Shown here one piece after another: positions 26,439 through 37,837 of a stretch of DNA of 54,229 nucleotides. The DNA comes from Gammaproteobacteria bacterium. Its GTDB lineage: Bacteria > Pseudomonadota > Gammaproteobacteria > Enterobacterales > GCA-2746155. Position 1 is the stretch's first letter, and every line of letters starts with the position of its first letter. The stretch covers positions 41,373-95,601 of the forward strand of contig NVWF01000002.1 of the NCBI GenBank assembly GCA_002746155.1. The letters are read 5' to 3'. A model generated the notes under the pieces. That model had not been told where the DNA came from. It ran no database searches and worked only from the letters and a program-made list of their open reading frames with translations. A program made the translations under genes and the position numbers.

Positions 26439-27782
26439 CTAGATTAACTGGAAGGGATAGACACTTCCCAGATTTAGTAATTTTGTCAGTTGATCCAAGG
26501 CAGTTCTATTTTCAATTAAGAGTTGTGGATCAGCTAAATCTACAGCACTCATGCGGTCTCGATAATATGTATTTACCCAAGAGTTTAAGGTGCTGAATAG
26601 CTCATCATTCATGAATGCAGCGGAATTAGCGGCCATTCTTTCTGGGTCGGTAAGAACAATCCTTTGTCTTAAGCAAGCAGGGCCACCGCCATTACGCATG
26701 CTTTGTTGTACTTCGAATATTTGCACATCACTTATCGAATTATCAGTTTCAACAAGCCGTTGTAGATAGTCCCTGACTCGTGGATTTGCCTGACATTCAG
26801 CGGGAGATATCAACATCATGCCACCTTCAGGATGATTAACTAATTGACTGTTAAACAAATATGAACTCACGGCATCCTCAAGAGGAACCTGCTCACTTGT
26901 CACTTCAATTATTTCAAGGCTTTCCCCCGGATATTTATCCCTTAGGGATTCCAGTGTCTGTTTTTGATCCAGAAACGCCATTTCGTGACAAAAAAGTACA
27001 TTGCCATTACCTACTGCTATAACATCATTATGAAAAACACCAGCGTCGATTACATCAGGGTTTTGCTGCGCGATAACCGTATGCTGTTCAGGCAATTGAT
27101 GCAGTCTAACGAGTGCTTCACTAGCCTCGAAGGTTTGTCTGGCTGGAAACATTTGTGGTTCGGGCATGGATTGCTTAAAGGCATATTTACCAAATACAAA
27201 AAATTCTAATCCTTGATCGCCATATTGGTCACAAAATCGTGTGTGGTTTGCGGCGCCTTCATCACCAAAATACTCACCCAGTGGTAGGGCTTGATGATGG
27301 GCGAAATGTTTTTCATCCTTAAACATAGCCTTGAGTATTCTTGCAGTTGTTTCAAACTCGATGGAGCGATGAAACTTGCTTGCTAGATTAGCAGGTGTGA
27401 TATGTAGCCGTGAGTCCTTGGTATCAGCACTTGGAGATACCGTACAGGCATTTGCTGTCCACATGCTAGAGGCAGAGGAGCAGGCCACAAGTAACTGAGG
27501 GGCTTTAATTGCTGCCTCTCTAAGTACTTTAGCGTCGTCTCCACAAAAACCTAGTCTTCTCAAGGTAGCTATATCCGGTCTTTCCATAGGGGCTAACACA
27601 GCTTGAGGTAAACCCATATCCTGTAGAGCCTTCATTTTTATCAGCCCCTGCAAGGCTGCTTCCTTTGGATTGGCACTGCCTTGGGCATTTTTCAATGAAG
27701 CGACATTGCCAACGGATAAGCCAGCATAGTTATGGGTTAGGCCGACTAGGCCATCGAAATTATATTCCACTGCAGATGTCAT
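26439..27782 (-). CDS. astB: N-succinylarginine dihydrolase AstB
   Basis: AstB (447 aa) hydrolyses succinylarginine to succinylornithine, CO2 and ammonia in the arginine succinyltransferase pathway. It begins [24 protein letters not shown], the family start. The catalytic cysteine is in [11 protein letters not shown] near residue 370, and active-site histidines lie in HHQALPLG and FHNDVI. The gene follows astA after four bases, so they form an operon. Length and order agree with known AstB. Confidence 0.95.
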   Translation of the reverse strand: MTSAVEYNFDGLVGLTHNYAGLSVGNVASLKNAQGSANPKEAALQGLIKMKALQDMGLPQAVLAPMERPDIATLRRLGFCGDDAKVLREAAIKAPQLLVACSSASSMWTANACTVSPSADTKDSRLHITPANLASKFHRSIEFETTARILKAMFKDEKHFAHHQALPLGEYFGDEGAANHTRFCDQYGDQGLEFFVFGKYAFKQSMPEPQMFPARQTFEASEALVRLHQLPEQHTVIAQQNPDVIDAGVFHNDVIAVGNGNVLFCHEMAFLDQKQTLESLRDKYPGESLEIIEVTSEQVPLEDAVSSYLFNSQLVNHPEGGMMLISPAECQANPRVRDYLQRLVETDNSISDVQIFEVQQSMRNGGGPACLRQRIVLTDPERMAANSAAFMNDELFSTLNSWVNTYYRDRMSAVDLADPQLLIENRTALDQLTKLLNLGSVYPFQLI

Positions 27783-27786
27783 TTAT

Positions 27787-28818
27787 CTAGCGTCCCGTGG
27801 CAAGAACTCGCAAATTATCACCTGATTTAATCTCAAGGATATTGGCTAGTGATTGCTTAATAGTAATGTTTTCTTGCTCTATAACTGCCTGACCATAACA
27901 AGCGCGAAACTGTTTTATTCGTTGATTAGCTAACAGAAACTGAGCGCTTTGGCTTTGGGAAAATTGTTCAGTTGATTCTATCTTGACCTTATAGGTAATG
28001 CTTTTTCTTATACTTCGAATATTTTTAGTTTGTACTTCGATGGTTGGCCCAGCGTCAAAAATATCAACATAGCCGCGGTATTCAAATCCTTCTTTTTCAA
28101 GCATTTTAATGGCGGGCCGAGTGTCAGGGTGTACGACGCCAATAACATCCCTTGCTGATTTGGGTAGCAGAGGCAGATAGATAGGATATTTTGGCATTAA
28201 TTCAGCGATAAATTGATTTTGTCCTTCACCACTTATGGCATCAGCATCAGAAAATGACATGGAAAAGAAGTGACTGCCTACGGCATTCCAAAAAGGAGAA
28301 TTGCCTTCAGCGTCTGAAACCCCTCTCATCTCTGCTATTACCTTTGGAGCAAAACGCTGTTGATTCAAGGCCATAAATAGAAATCGACAGCGTGACAGTA
28401 GTTGTCCATTACCGTCTTTTCGATAGTCAGGATCTAGAAACAAGGTGCAAATTTCCGTTGTACCCGTGTAGTCATTACCCATATAAAGGGTGTTAATGAC
28501 ATTATGCACATTTAATTCTTCAGAAGTATGGACAACAGTGCCAAGATGATAAGTGTAAAAGGCTTGATCGAGACCAACAGTAGCTGCTAAGGCGCTAGTA
28601 CCTACCACCTTACCCGTATCAGTATCTTCTAGTAGAAATAAATAGTACTCGAGACCCGGTGATTGAACCTTGCGATCAAAGGCTTTAACAGATGATTCGA
28701 TCTTTTCTTCAAGAATATCCCTGTCAGCCGGCAGAGTGGTTAAGCCTGGGCCAGTTTTATTTGCTAATTCTAATAAGGATTTAACATCAGCTGAAGTTGC
28801 TGGTCGAATCAGCATCAT
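27787..28818 (-). CDS. astA: Arginine N-succinyltransferase AstA
   Basis: AstA (343 aa) transfers succinyl from succinyl-CoA to arginine, the entry step of the pathway. The N-terminus LIRPATSADVKSLLELANKTGPGLTTLP and the blocks GNDYTGTTEICTLFLDPDYR and AEMRGVSDAEGNSPFWNAVG are characteristic of the GNAT-like AstA fold. AGGAGA lies just before the ATG. It is divergent from the aminotransferase gene; the 102-base gap must hold both promoters. I see no convincing ARG box there. Confidence 0.95.
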   Translation of the reverse strand: MMLIRPATSADVKSLLELANKTGPGLTTLPADRDILEEKIESSVKAFDRKVQSPGLEYYLFLLEDTDTGKVVGTSALAATVGLDQAFYTYHLGTVVHTSEELNVHNVINTLYMGNDYTGTTEICTLFLDPDYRKDGNGQLLSRCRFLFMALNQQRFAPKVIAEMRGVSDAEGNSPFWNAVGSHFFSMSFSDADAISGEGQNQFIAELMPKYPIYLPLLPKSARDVIGVVHPDTRPAIKMLEKEGFEYRGYVDIFDAGPTIEVQTKNIRSIRKSITYKVKIESTEQFSQSQSAQFLLANQRIKQFRACYGQAVIEQENITIKQSLANILEIKSGDNLRVLATGR

Positions 28819-28872
28819 ATAAATATTCTCCTGAATAAAGCCAGATATTTTTTTAGGCTCTGGTAATTATAG

Positions 28873-30135
<1,263 letters not shown>

Positions 30136-30140
30136 AGCAC

Positions 30141-30761
30141 CTATTTAGTCAGCATATTATTCAAATAAGGCCAAACATTTTCAAGCAACTGTGGCTGGCC
30201 TTTTTCATTCGGATGGATACCATCTAACTGCATTAACTCTTTATAACCGCCAACCTTATCCATAAAATATGGAATCAAAGTCACTGGATAGTTTTTTGCA
30301 AGCTCGATAAAGACGGCATCAAAAGCTTTGCCATATTTACGTCCATAACTTGGAGGAAGCTTAATGCCAAGTAACAATACCTTGATATTTTTTGACAGGG
30401 CTTGTTGAATAATTTTTTCCATATTGGATTTGAACAGTTTAGGGGAATGTCCCCTTAGACCATCATTACCACCGAGCTCTAGAATCAATATATTAGGTTT
30501 ATGTAATTCTAAATCAGTTTTAATGCGTCCGAGTCCATTGCCACTGGTATCGCCTGATATACTAGCATTGGCTACTTTATAACCTGTTGAGTTATCAGCA
30601 AGGCGTTGTTCAAGTAGTTTTACCCAACCATCTTCAACTTTCATACCATAACTAGCGCTTAAACTATCACCAAAAACCATGATCACTTTTGCAAAACTTG
30701 CAGAGGTTACTGATATGGAAACAATTAATAACAAAAGTTGTAAAGCATTTCTTGGTTGCAC
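30141..30761 (-). CDS. tesA: Periplasmic SGNH lysophospholipase/thioesterase TesA
   Basis: This 206-aa protein has a signal peptide (residues 1-24, ending SFA). The SGNH blocks are complete: GDSLSASYGM with nucleophile S33, the glycine in ANASISGDTSGNG, LGGNDGLRG with the asparagine, and DGIHPNEKGQ with the catalytic Asp-x-x-His near the C-terminus. TesA acts as thioesterase, arylesterase and lysophospholipase in the periplasm. The gene ends five bases from the stop of astC, tail to tail. It is divergent from ybbA-ybbP as in E. coli, with a MITE-like element in the shared upstream region. Confidence 0.93.
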   Translation of the reverse strand: MQPRNALQLLLLIVSISVTSASFAKVIMVFGDSLSASYGMKVEDGWVKLLEQRLADNSTGYKVANASISGDTSGNGLGRIKTDLELHKPNILILELGGNDGLRGHSPKLFKSNMEKIIQQALSKNIKVLLLGIKLPPSYGRKYGKAFDAVFIELAKNYPVTLIPYFMDKVGGYKELMQLDGIHPNEKGQPQLLENVWPYLNNMLTK

Positions 30762-30792
30762 AGTGTTATCCTTTTAACAATGAACGGGTTTA

Positions 30793-31054
30793 TACCCGTT
30801 CCACCTCAAGATACATATTTCAGCATGGCTAGAAATAGTCATATTTGAGGCAAGTAATTTTTGAGCTAGTCATTCTAGCTGAAAATTGCTTAACAAAGAA
30901 GAAGGCTATTTCTAGACATGCCCTTCGGGTGCTCAGCTAGAAAACTTGCACTGCGTTACAACTTTTGAAAAGGACTAGTCATTTCCTGCAAGTTGTGCCT
31001 TGTTCAAATTTTTTAGCTGAACACTGAAACATGCATCTTGAGGTGGAACGGGTA
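30793..31054. mobile_element. MITE-like palindromic element, 262 bp, with TA flanks
   Basis: The ends are long inverted repeats: TACCCGTTCCACCTCAAGAT at the left and its complement at the right, matching over about 31 bases with two mismatches. Each end is flanked by TA (30791-30792 and 31055-31056), as after insertion of IS630/Tc1-mariner-type elements. There is no open frame inside. The interior has further inverted repeats, for example GGCTAGAAATAG against CTATTTCTAG, and a stem around 30860-30893. Two solo right ends occur near 37150 and 37780. It fills the divergent tesA/ybbA control region. Confidence 0.8.
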
Positions 31055-31174
31055 TAATACAATATTATCCTACATAAGCTAGCAAGATAGCTATTGGTTA
31101 ATGGTTACCAGATATTTACTATAGAATACAATTTTATTTGCGAATTAGATTATAGATTAAGGATTAGTTGAATT

Positions 31175-31855
31175 ATGATTAAAGTTAAGGATCTTGGCAA
31201 GCTTGTCACTACCCAAGAAGGTGAGTTGAACATATTACGGGATATAACATTCGACATTGCAAAAGGTGAGTCAGTTGCTGTTACCGGTGAGTCTGGTTCT
31301 GGTAAATCGACTCTTTTGAGCCTACTGGCAGGTCTTGATCAACCCTCCGCTGGTTCAATAACTATCGACGATCAACTATTAGCAGATTTGGATGAAGATG
31401 GTCTTGCGGCTTTTCGAGCCCAAAGAGTGGGGTTTGTATTTCAATCATTTCACCTCTTAGCAAGCTTAACTGCTTTGGAAAATGTCATGTTACCGCTTGA
31501 TCTTGCAGGTGAATCCGACGCTAAGCAACAGGCTAATATTTTGTTAAATCAAGTGGGTTTAAAGGAGAGAGTTACTCATTATCCCAAGCAGTTATCCGGT
31601 GGCGAACAACAAAGAGTGGCAATTGCTCGAGCTTTTGCAAGTAATCCATCCATTTTATTTGCTGATGAGCCAACGGGTAATTTAGATAGTAAAACAGGCA
31701 AAACCGTTGCTGATTTACTGTTTAAGTTAAATAAAGAAAGAGAAACAACCCTAGTATTAGTAACCCATGATGAAAAACTCGCTCTACGATGTGATCACCA
31801 ATTGATATTAGAAGCAGGTCGGTTAATTGAAGATAAGGTTCTAGTGAATGCCTAG
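31175..31855 (+). CDS. ybbA: ABC transporter ATP-binding protein YbbA
   Basis: YbbA (226 aa) is a MacB/LolD-type ATPase. The Walker A GESGSGKST is at residues 38-46, the Q-loop in FVFQSFHLL, the signature LSGGEQQRV near 138, Walker B with DEPTGNLD near 162 and the H-loop in LVTHD. The gene overlaps ybbP by eight bases and lies next to divergent tesA, the same group as in E. coli. Members of this type power lipid or lipoprotein extraction rather than import; the substrate of YbbA-YbbP is unproven. Confidence 0.93.
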   Translation: MIKVKDLGKLVTTQEGELNILRDITFDIAKGESVAVTGESGSGKSTLLSLLAGLDQPSAGSITIDDQLLADLDEDGLAAFRAQRVGFVFQSFHLLASLTALENVMLPLDLAGESDAKQQANILLNQVGLKERVTHYPKQLSGGEQQRVAIARAFASNPSILFADEPTGNLDSKTGKTVADLLFKLNKERETTLVLVTHDEKLALRCDHQLILEAGRLIEDKVLVNA

Positions 31856-34304
31856 TATAAAACTTGCCTGGAAATTACTGCGTCGAGATTGGGCTGGCGG
31901 TGAATTAAAAATATTAATTTTGGCTTTGCTTGTGGCTGTAACGGGGGTTAGCTCGATTAACTTTTTTAGTGAACGAATCCGTATTGCTATGGTTGAAGAA
32001 TCGAGCACTTTTATCGGTGCCGATTTACAACTTACCGGTTCAAGAGCTGCTCCTGAAGAGTGGGTGAATCGTGCTGAACAAGCTGGCTTAACTGTGGCTA
32101 AATCAGTTTTGTTTGCCAGTGTTGTGGCCAGTGATGAAGACTTTCAATTAGCCAGTGTTCGTTCAGTGGAGACCGTTTTTCCCATAAAAGGTAGCTTGAA
32201 ATTACTTGCAGCTAATGACACTGAGAGTCAAATTAACTATAAACCTGAGCGGGGAGAGGTCTGGGCAGACGAACGTTTATTCAAAAAACTTAAAGTAAAA
32301 ATTGGTGATACTGTAGAGGTTGGTGTATATGAATTTCGAGTAAGTGGTGTTATAGAAAGTGAACCAGGTCGCGGCGGTAGTTTATTAAGTTTTATTCCTC
32401 GTCTAGTGATGAACGATGCCGATGTTCCCCTGACGGAAGTTATACAACCCGGCAGTCGAATCAGCTGGCAATATCAGTTTGCCGGAGAAAGAGACACAAT
32501 AAATGACTATTCAAATTGGCTTGGTGAGCAGGTCAATTCAACCTGGTCGGTGGTGGGCGGAAGTGAGGGAGTACCCAACTTAGAAAGAACACTTAATCGT
32601 GCCCAATCCTTTCTAAGTTTGGCTAGCCTTGGAAGCCTTCTTTTAGCTGGTATTGCAATAGCCATGGTGGCTAATCGTTATGCTGAACATCACTTTGATC
32701 ATGCTGCCTTACTACGCTGCTTTGGAGCAAGTCAGGCATTGGTGTTAAAAATCTATGCCGCTAACTTATTTGCCTTAGGTCTTTTAACAAGCATTGCAGG
32801 TGGGGTCACTGGCTATCTTGTACATCTAGGACTAGTTGGGTTAATGCAATCTATGTTGCCTGCTAACCTGCCTCAACCTGGTATTGAGAGTTTCTTTATT
32901 GCCATAGTCACAGGCTTAATTGCCCTTACAGGTTTTGCATTACCCGCCTTGATAAGGCTTGGTGCTGTGCCTCCTTTGAGGGTTTTACGGCGAGAGTTAT
33001 CGCCAGTCACTCTAAATTCATATGCCACCTATGGCTTAACGGTTATCAGCATTGGCCTGATCATGTGGTGGCAAACGAGTGATATTCAAATGGTTGCCAT
33101 CCTTTTAGTTGGCGGTGGAATTGCAGGTTTCTTGTTAACTTTTATTGCAAGACTATTTTTAAAAATGGGCCTATTTTTCCAAACCTACATGACAGGATCA
33201 GTTCGTTTTGGGTTTAGTCAGCTTGCCCGTCATGATAAAGCCTCTACCATTCAAATATTAGCATTTGGCTTGGCACTGTTGGTGATGATGCTGATTTTGC
33301 TTTTGAGAAATGATCTGTTGGATACCTGGCGCTCAAAACTCGCTGATGATACGCCAAACCATTTCATTGTTAATATTGAAGCCTCTGATACTGCAGCAAT
33401 GGAAACGTTTTTCGATCAGAAAAACATTAAAACCTCAGGTTTATTTCCGATGATCCGCTCACGGATTAATCTACCTCAGACAGCCACGGGTAAAGTTGGT
33501 CGTGAAGTTAATATCACTTGGTCAGAAAATATGCCCAAACATAACAAACTAGAACAGGGAGTGTGGAGTCCCCAATCAACGGAAACAGGATTGCCTGCCA
33601 TTAGTTTAGAACAATCTTTTTTAGAGCGTTTGGGTTTAAATTTAGGTGATGTTCTTGAATTTGATACAGGTGGCAGAACCTACAAGGGAGAAATCACCAG
33701 TATCCGCTCCGTTAAGTGGGATTCCTTTAAACCAAATTTTGTGGTGATGTTCACTAGTGATGCTATTAAGGATATGCCAGCAAATTGGATGACGAGTTTT
33801 TATCTTGCTGGGGAAGATAAAAAACAGCTATCAGGATTAATCGAACTGTTTCCCGCTGTTTCCCTCTTTGAGCTGGACGCCATTATGCAGCAGGTACAAA
33901 GGATAATTGAACAGTTGAGTCTTGCCGTTGAATATATTTTATTGTTTGTGATTCTAGCAGGAATAATGGTGTTACTAGCAACCATTCAATCAACCATGGA
34001 TGAACGTATGTTTGAGTCAACGGTTTTAAGAACCCTCGGCGCTAGTAAAAGCTATTTGAGAAATAGTTTAATGACAGAATTCAGTTTACTTGGATTATTG
34101 GCAGGCTTAATGGCCTCAGCTGGTACAGAGCTTGTCGCCTTTGGTCTTTACGAATATGCTTTCGATTTACCCTTTAGTTTACATGGTTGGTTGTGGGTTG
34201 CGGGTCCTTTAAGTGGGATTATTATTATAAGCGTTGCAGGTAACATGGCGGCGAGAAGTGTCATATCAAGACCACCCATGAGTAGTTTTAGGGAGATCCA
34301 ATAA
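31848..34304 (+). CDS. ybbP: ABC transporter permease YbbP (FtsX-like)
   Basis: This 818-aa inner-membrane protein has one N-terminal helix, a large periplasmic domain (about residues 45-250), a group of FtsX-type helices (about 255-485), a second periplasmic domain (about 500-690) and a C-terminal FtsX core with about three helices. The duplicated FtsX layout with ten helices is that of YbbP. Start codon ATG at 31848 lies inside ybbA, so translation is coupled. The partner ATPase is YbbA. A role in envelope lipid or metabolite export is inferred from the family and from tesA. Confidence 0.92.
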   Translation: MPSIKLAWKLLRRDWAGGELKILILALLVAVTGVSSINFFSERIRIAMVEESSTFIGADLQLTGSRAAPEEWVNRAEQAGLTVAKSVLFASVVASDEDFQLASVRSVETVFPIKGSLKLLAANDTESQINYKPERGEVWADERLFKKLKVKIGDTVEVGVYEFRVSGVIESEPGRGGSLLSFIPRLVMNDADVPLTEVIQPGSRISWQYQFAGERDTINDYSNWLGEQVNSTWSVVGGSEGVPNLERTLNRAQSFLSLASLGSLLLAGIAIAMVANRYAEHHFDHAALLRCFGASQALVLKIYAANLFALGLLTSIAGGVTGYLVHLGLVGLMQSMLPANLPQPGIESFFIAIVTGLIALTGFALPALIRLGAVPPLRVLRRELSPVTLNSYATYGLTVISIGLIMWWQTSDIQMVAILLVGGGIAGFLLTFIARLFLKMGLFFQTYMTGSVRFGFSQLARHDKASTIQILAFGLALLVMMLILLLRNDLLDTWRSKLADDTPNHFIVNIEASDTAAMETFFDQKNIKTSGLFPMIRSRINLPQTATGKVGREVNITWSENMPKHNKLEQGVWSPQSTETGLPAISLEQSFLERLGLNLGDVLEFDTGGRTYKGEITSIRSVKWDSFKPNFVVMFTSDAIKDMPANWMTSFYLAGEDKKQLSGLIELFPAVSLFELDAIMQQVQRIIEQLSLAVEYILLFVILAGIMVLLATIQSTMDERMFESTVLRTLGASKSYLRNSLMTEFSLLGLLAGLMASAGTELVAFGLYEYAFDLPFSLHGWLWVAGPLSGIIIISVAGNMAARSVISRPPMSSFREIQ

Positions 34305-34368
34305 GTAATAAAAGGGCGCTTAATTTAGCTTGTCAGAAATTAATTTTTAAATTAGTTGTTGATTTAAC

Positions 34369-34397
34369 TTGACCCCGTCCTTTCAAAACTTTATATA
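34369..34397 (+). promoter_or_regulatory. Sigma-70 promoter of topA
   Basis: TTGACC (34369-34374) and TATATA (34392-34397) are 17 bases apart, with the ATG of topA 57 bases downstream. It is the only strong pair of hexamers in the 150-base gap between ybbP and topA. Confidence 0.65.
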
Positions 34398-34454
34398 TGC
34401 TTCCATATGACAAATGGAATTTTCAACTTAATTCATAGGCAGTTATAAATAATA

Positions 34455-37094
34455 ATGACAAAATCTTTGGTAATTGTAGAGTCACCGGCTAAGGCCAAGA
34501 CCATAAATAAATATTTGGGCAACGATTATGTTGTTAAGTCAAGTATTGGCCATGTTCGCGATTTACCCACAGCAGGTAGCAAAGAACCTGTCGATGCAAA
34601 GGCGCGAGCCAAAGCTGCAGCTATAACAAGAAAGCTTTCTCCTGCTCAGAAAATTAAACATAAAGCTAAGAAAGCTAAAATTGCCTTGATCGCCCGTATG
34701 GGTATTGATCCAGATAATGACTGGGCTGCTCAATATAAAGTTTTGCCTGGCAAAGAAAAAGTTGTTAATGAACTAATAAAGTTAGCTGCTAAAGCTGATA
34801 CTATCTATCTCGCGACGGATTTGGATAGAGAGGGGGAGGCTATAGCCTGGCATCTCCAAGAATTAATCGGTGGTGGACCAGAACGCTTTAAACGCGTTGT
34901 ATTTAATGAAATTACAAAAAAATCTATCCAAGAAGCTTTTCATAAACCAAGTGAAGTTGATCTCAATTACGTCAATGCACAACAGACAAGACGATTCCTC
35001 GATCGCATAGTTGGTTTTATGGTTTCGCCTTTACTCTGGAAAAAAGTTGCCAGAGGATTATCTGCGGGAAGAGTTCAATCTGTAGCGGTTAAACTGGTTA
35101 CAGAAAAAGAGCGCTCTATTCGAGCTTTTAATCCAGAAGAGTATTGGGAACTTCATGGGGATGTAAAATCCTCTAAATCTGCAAGTTCACTTAGAATGCA
35201 GGTTAATAAACATCTGGGTAAAAAATATCGACCCGATAATAAAGTCGATGCCATGGAAAGCGTTGATTATTTAAATCAACAGAGCTATGTGGTTTCTGAA
35301 AGACTTGATAAACCAACCAGCTCTAAGCCTTCAGCACCTTTTATTACATCTTCCTTGCAACAAGCTGCCAGTACACGATTAGGATTTGGTGTTAAGAAGA
35401 CCATGGCAATGGCTCAGAGATTATATGAAGCTGGTCATATTACCTACATGCGTACCGATTCAACCTCCCTAAGTAAAGATGCTGTAGACTCTTGTCGTGA
35501 CTATATCAATGATCAATTTGGTAAAAAATATTTACCTGATGATGCCTTAATATACAGCAATAAAGGCGGTGCTCAAGAAGCTCACGAAGCGATTAGACCT
35601 TCTGATGTGACTAGAACCTCTGCTTCATTATCCGATCAAGAAAGAGATGCTCAACGGCTTTATGAATTGATCTGGCGTCAATTTGTAGCCTGCCAAATGA
35701 CCCGAGCTCAGTATGATGCGTCAACCTTAAATGTTAAGGCTGGTGATTATAATTTAACCGCTCGTGGTCGAGTATTACGCTTTGATGGTTGGACAAGAGT
35801 TCAAACTCAAGTTAGAAAGAAAGACGATGATATTGTTATTCCTGATTTAACAGTGGGTGAAGTTCTCGTTTTAGAAAAACTCGATCCGAAACAGCATTTC
35901 ACTAAACCTCCAGCTCGTTATAGTGAAGCAACGCTTGTAAAGGAATTGGAGAAAAAAGGCATTGGCAGACCATCTACCTACGCTAATATTATATCTACCA
36001 TTCAAGACAGGGGTTACGTGCGTCTTGAAGCAAAGCGATTCCATGCTAGAAAAATGGGTGAGATTGTTACTGATAGATTGAATGAAAATTTTACCGACCT
36101 AATGAATTATAGCTTCACAGCTACTATGGAAGAACGACTTGATGAAATCGCGGCAGGTAAAGCTGATTGGAAAGCTACTCTAAATGAATTTTATGAGGAT
36201 TTTAGTGTTAATTTAGCCAAAGCCGATTCCGATGACGGCATGCGACAAAATGACCCAGTTGAAATTGATATCAAATGCCCAGATTGTTCACGTAATATGT
36301 CCATAAGAACGGCTTCGACTGGTGTCTTTCTAGGTTGCACGGGTTACGCTTTACCAGCAAAAGAACAATGTAAAAAAACCTTAAACCTTACCGCTGGTGA
36401 AGAAGCGGTTTCGGTTGAGGATGATGAAGATGCTGAAACCAGTAGTTTGATGGCTAAAGAACGATGCCCGATTTGTTCCACCGCCATGGAAAGTTATCTC
36501 ATCGATGAATCAAGAAAGCTCCATGTCTGTGGTAATAATCCTGACTGTGAAGGAGTTAAGGTTGAGCAAGGCCAATTTAAAATAAAAGGCTATGAAGGAC
36601 CCTTACTTGATTGTGATAAATGTGGCTCTGAAATGCAGCTAAAAAATGGCCGTTTTGGTAAGTATTTTGGTTGTACCAATGAAGAGTGTAAAAACACCCG
36701 TAAGTTGTTAAGAAATGGCCAAGCAGCTCCACCTAAGGCTGATCCTATTCCCATGCCAATGCTTGCATGTGAAAAGGTTGAAGATACCTATGTCTTACGC
36801 GATGGTGCAGCTGGAATATTCCTCGCTGCGAGTAAGTTTCCAAGAAACAGAGAAACCAGAGCACCTAAAGTTGAAGAGTTATTAATCGTAAAGGATCAAC
36901 TTGATCCTAAGTTTAACTATTTAACAGAGGCTCCTGTAAGAGATCCTAAGAAGCGTCCTGCTATTATTCGTTTTTCGCGTAAAACGAAAAGTCAGTATGT
37001 AATGAGTGAAAATAAAGAGGGAAAAGCCACAGGTTGGGTAGCCCATTACAATGATGGTAAGTGGGTTGCTGATAAATCGAAAATGAAAAAATAG
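34455..37094 (+). CDS. topA: DNA topoisomerase I
   Basis: TopA (879 aa) relaxes negative supercoils. The N-terminal Toprim domain begins [20 protein letters not shown] and has the metal-binding [13 protein letters not shown]. The catalytic tyrosine is Y331 in ITYMRTDST. The C-terminal third has three four-cysteine zinc ribbons, beginning [16 protein letters not shown] and CDKCGSEM. The first ribbon is spaced out by a long insertion. The last 100 residues are a basic tail with a topoisomerase C-repeat. It has its own promoter and is the usual length. Confidence 0.96.
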   Translation: MTKSLVIVESPAKAKTINKYLGNDYVVKSSIGHVRDLPTAGSKEPVDAKARAKAAAITRKLSPAQKIKHKAKKAKIALIARMGIDPDNDWAAQYKVLPGKEKVVNELIKLAAKADTIYLATDLDREGEAIAWHLQELIGGGPERFKRVVFNEITKKSIQEAFHKPSEVDLNYVNAQQTRRFLDRIVGFMVSPLLWKKVARGLSAGRVQSVAVKLVTEKERSIRAFNPEEYWELHGDVKSSKSASSLRMQVNKHLGKKYRPDNKVDAMESVDYLNQQSYVVSERLDKPTSSKPSAPFITSSLQQAASTRLGFGVKKTMAMAQRLYEAGHITYMRTDSTSLSKDAVDSCRDYINDQFGKKYLPDDALIYSNKGGAQEAHEAIRPSDVTRTSASLSDQERDAQRLYELIWRQFVACQMTRAQYDASTLNVKAGDYNLTARGRVLRFDGWTRVQTQVRKKDDDIVIPDLTVGEVLVLEKLDPKQHFTKPPARYSEATLVKELEKKGIGRPSTYANIISTIQDRGYVRLEAKRFHARKMGEIVTDRLNENFTDLMNYSFTATMEERLDEIAAGKADWKATLNEFYEDFSVNLAKADSDDGMRQNDPVEIDIKCPDCSRNMSIRTASTGVFLGCTGYALPAKEQCKKTLNLTAGEEAVSVEDDEDAETSSLMAKERCPICSTAMESYLIDESRKLHVCGNNPDCEGVKVEQGQFKIKGYEGPLLDCDKCGSEMQLKNGRFGKYFGCTNEECKNTRKLLRNGQAAPPKADPIPMPMLACEKVEDTYVLRDGAAGIFLAASKFPRNRETRAPKVEELLIVKDQLDPKFNYLTEAPVRDPKKRPAIIRFSRKTKSQYVMSENKEGKATGWVAHYNDGKWVADKSKMKK

Positions 37095-37131
37095 CAAATC
37101 GAAGCTTATAGCCGTTCCTAGCCTAGTCATG

Positions 37132-37164
37132 CTGAAATATACATCTTGAGGTGGATCGGGTATA
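37132..37164 (+). repeat. Solo end of the MITE-like element (copy 2)
   Basis: This stretch matches the inverted left end of the 30793-31054 element, including the preceding CATGCTGAAATAT, and ends in CGGGTATA. Only one end is present, so it is a remnant or a single-ended copy. It lies directly upstream of the small lipoprotein gene, eight bases before its ATG. Confidence 0.8.
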
Positions 37165-37172
37165 AATTTACC

Positions 37173-37766
37173 ATGAATAGAATTATAATTATTTTAACCA
37201 TTATTGTAAGCCTTTCTGCTTGCGCTTCTGCGCATTTGACTAATACCGAAGATTTATGTCAAATATTTCGTGATGATGATGATATGTATGATGCAGCAAT
37301 TGATATGGAGAAACGCTGGAAGGTACCATTGCAAATCCCCATGGCTTTTATGTATCAAGAGTCCCATTTTAAAGAAGATGCAAGACCTCCAAAAGATTAT
37401 TTATTATGGGTAATTCCTTGGGGCTATGTATCTTCTGCCTATGGTTATGCCCAAGCTCAAAATGAAGCCTGGTCTGATTATATAAAAAGCACGGGTAATA
37501 GGGGTGCAGATCGGGATGATATTGACGATGCCATGGATTTCATAGGTTGGTACATAAGACAAACCAATAAGCTTAATAAAATCTCAGTTTGGAATACCAA
37601 AGAGTTGTACTTGAATTATCATGAGGGCTGGGGTGGCTATCGACGGGGTACCTGGAAAAAGAAAGCCTGGTTAGTGAAGGTTGCTGACAAGGTAGCCACA
37701 CGAGCAAGTCTTTATGGAACACAATATCGACGCTGTAAGGACTCTTTAGACAGTAGCTGGTTTTAA
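37173..37766 (+). CDS. Transglycosylase-like lipoprotein
   Basis: With the ATG at 37173 the protein has 197 residues and a lipobox LSAC (cysteine near residue 17), so it is an envelope lipoprotein. The upstream in-frame ATG at 37146 lies in repeat DNA and would hide the signal. The block PLQIPMAFMYQESHFKEDARPP, then SSAYGYAQAQNEAWSDYI and ELYLNYHEGWGGYRRGTW resembles lysozyme-fold lytic transglycosylases, with the glutamate of QESHF as likely catalytic residue. It stands between two solo ends of the same repeat, in direct orientation. Confidence 0.75.
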   Translation: MNRIIIILTIIVSLSACASAHLTNTEDLCQIFRDDDDMYDAAIDMEKRWKVPLQIPMAFMYQESHFKEDARPPKDYLLWVIPWGYVSSAYGYAQAQNEAWSDYIKSTGNRGADRDDIDDAMDFIGWYIRQTNKLNKISVWNTKELYLNYHEGWGGYRRGTWKKKAWLVKVADKVATRASLYGTQYRRCKDSLDSSWF

Positions 37767-37767
37767 A

Positions 37768-37794
37768 CATACATCTTGAGATGGAACGGGTATA
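37768..37794 (+). repeat. Solo end of the MITE-like element (copy 3)
   Basis: The bases ACATCTTGAG, one mismatch, then GGAACGGGTATA repeat the right end of the MITE-like element. It starts immediately after the lipoprotein stop codon. TATAAT at 37791-37796 would stand 42 bases before the TTG of rlmL and may serve as its -10 box. Confidence 0.75.
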
Positions 37795-37837
37795 ATCCCC
37801 CCGAATTACAATCTAGCTTGTATTAAAGGACAAACCA

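Noticed and set aside
37146-37172. ATG at 37146 as start of the lipoprotein gene
   Set aside because: These codons lie in the repeat end and would push the lipoprotein signal inside the protein.
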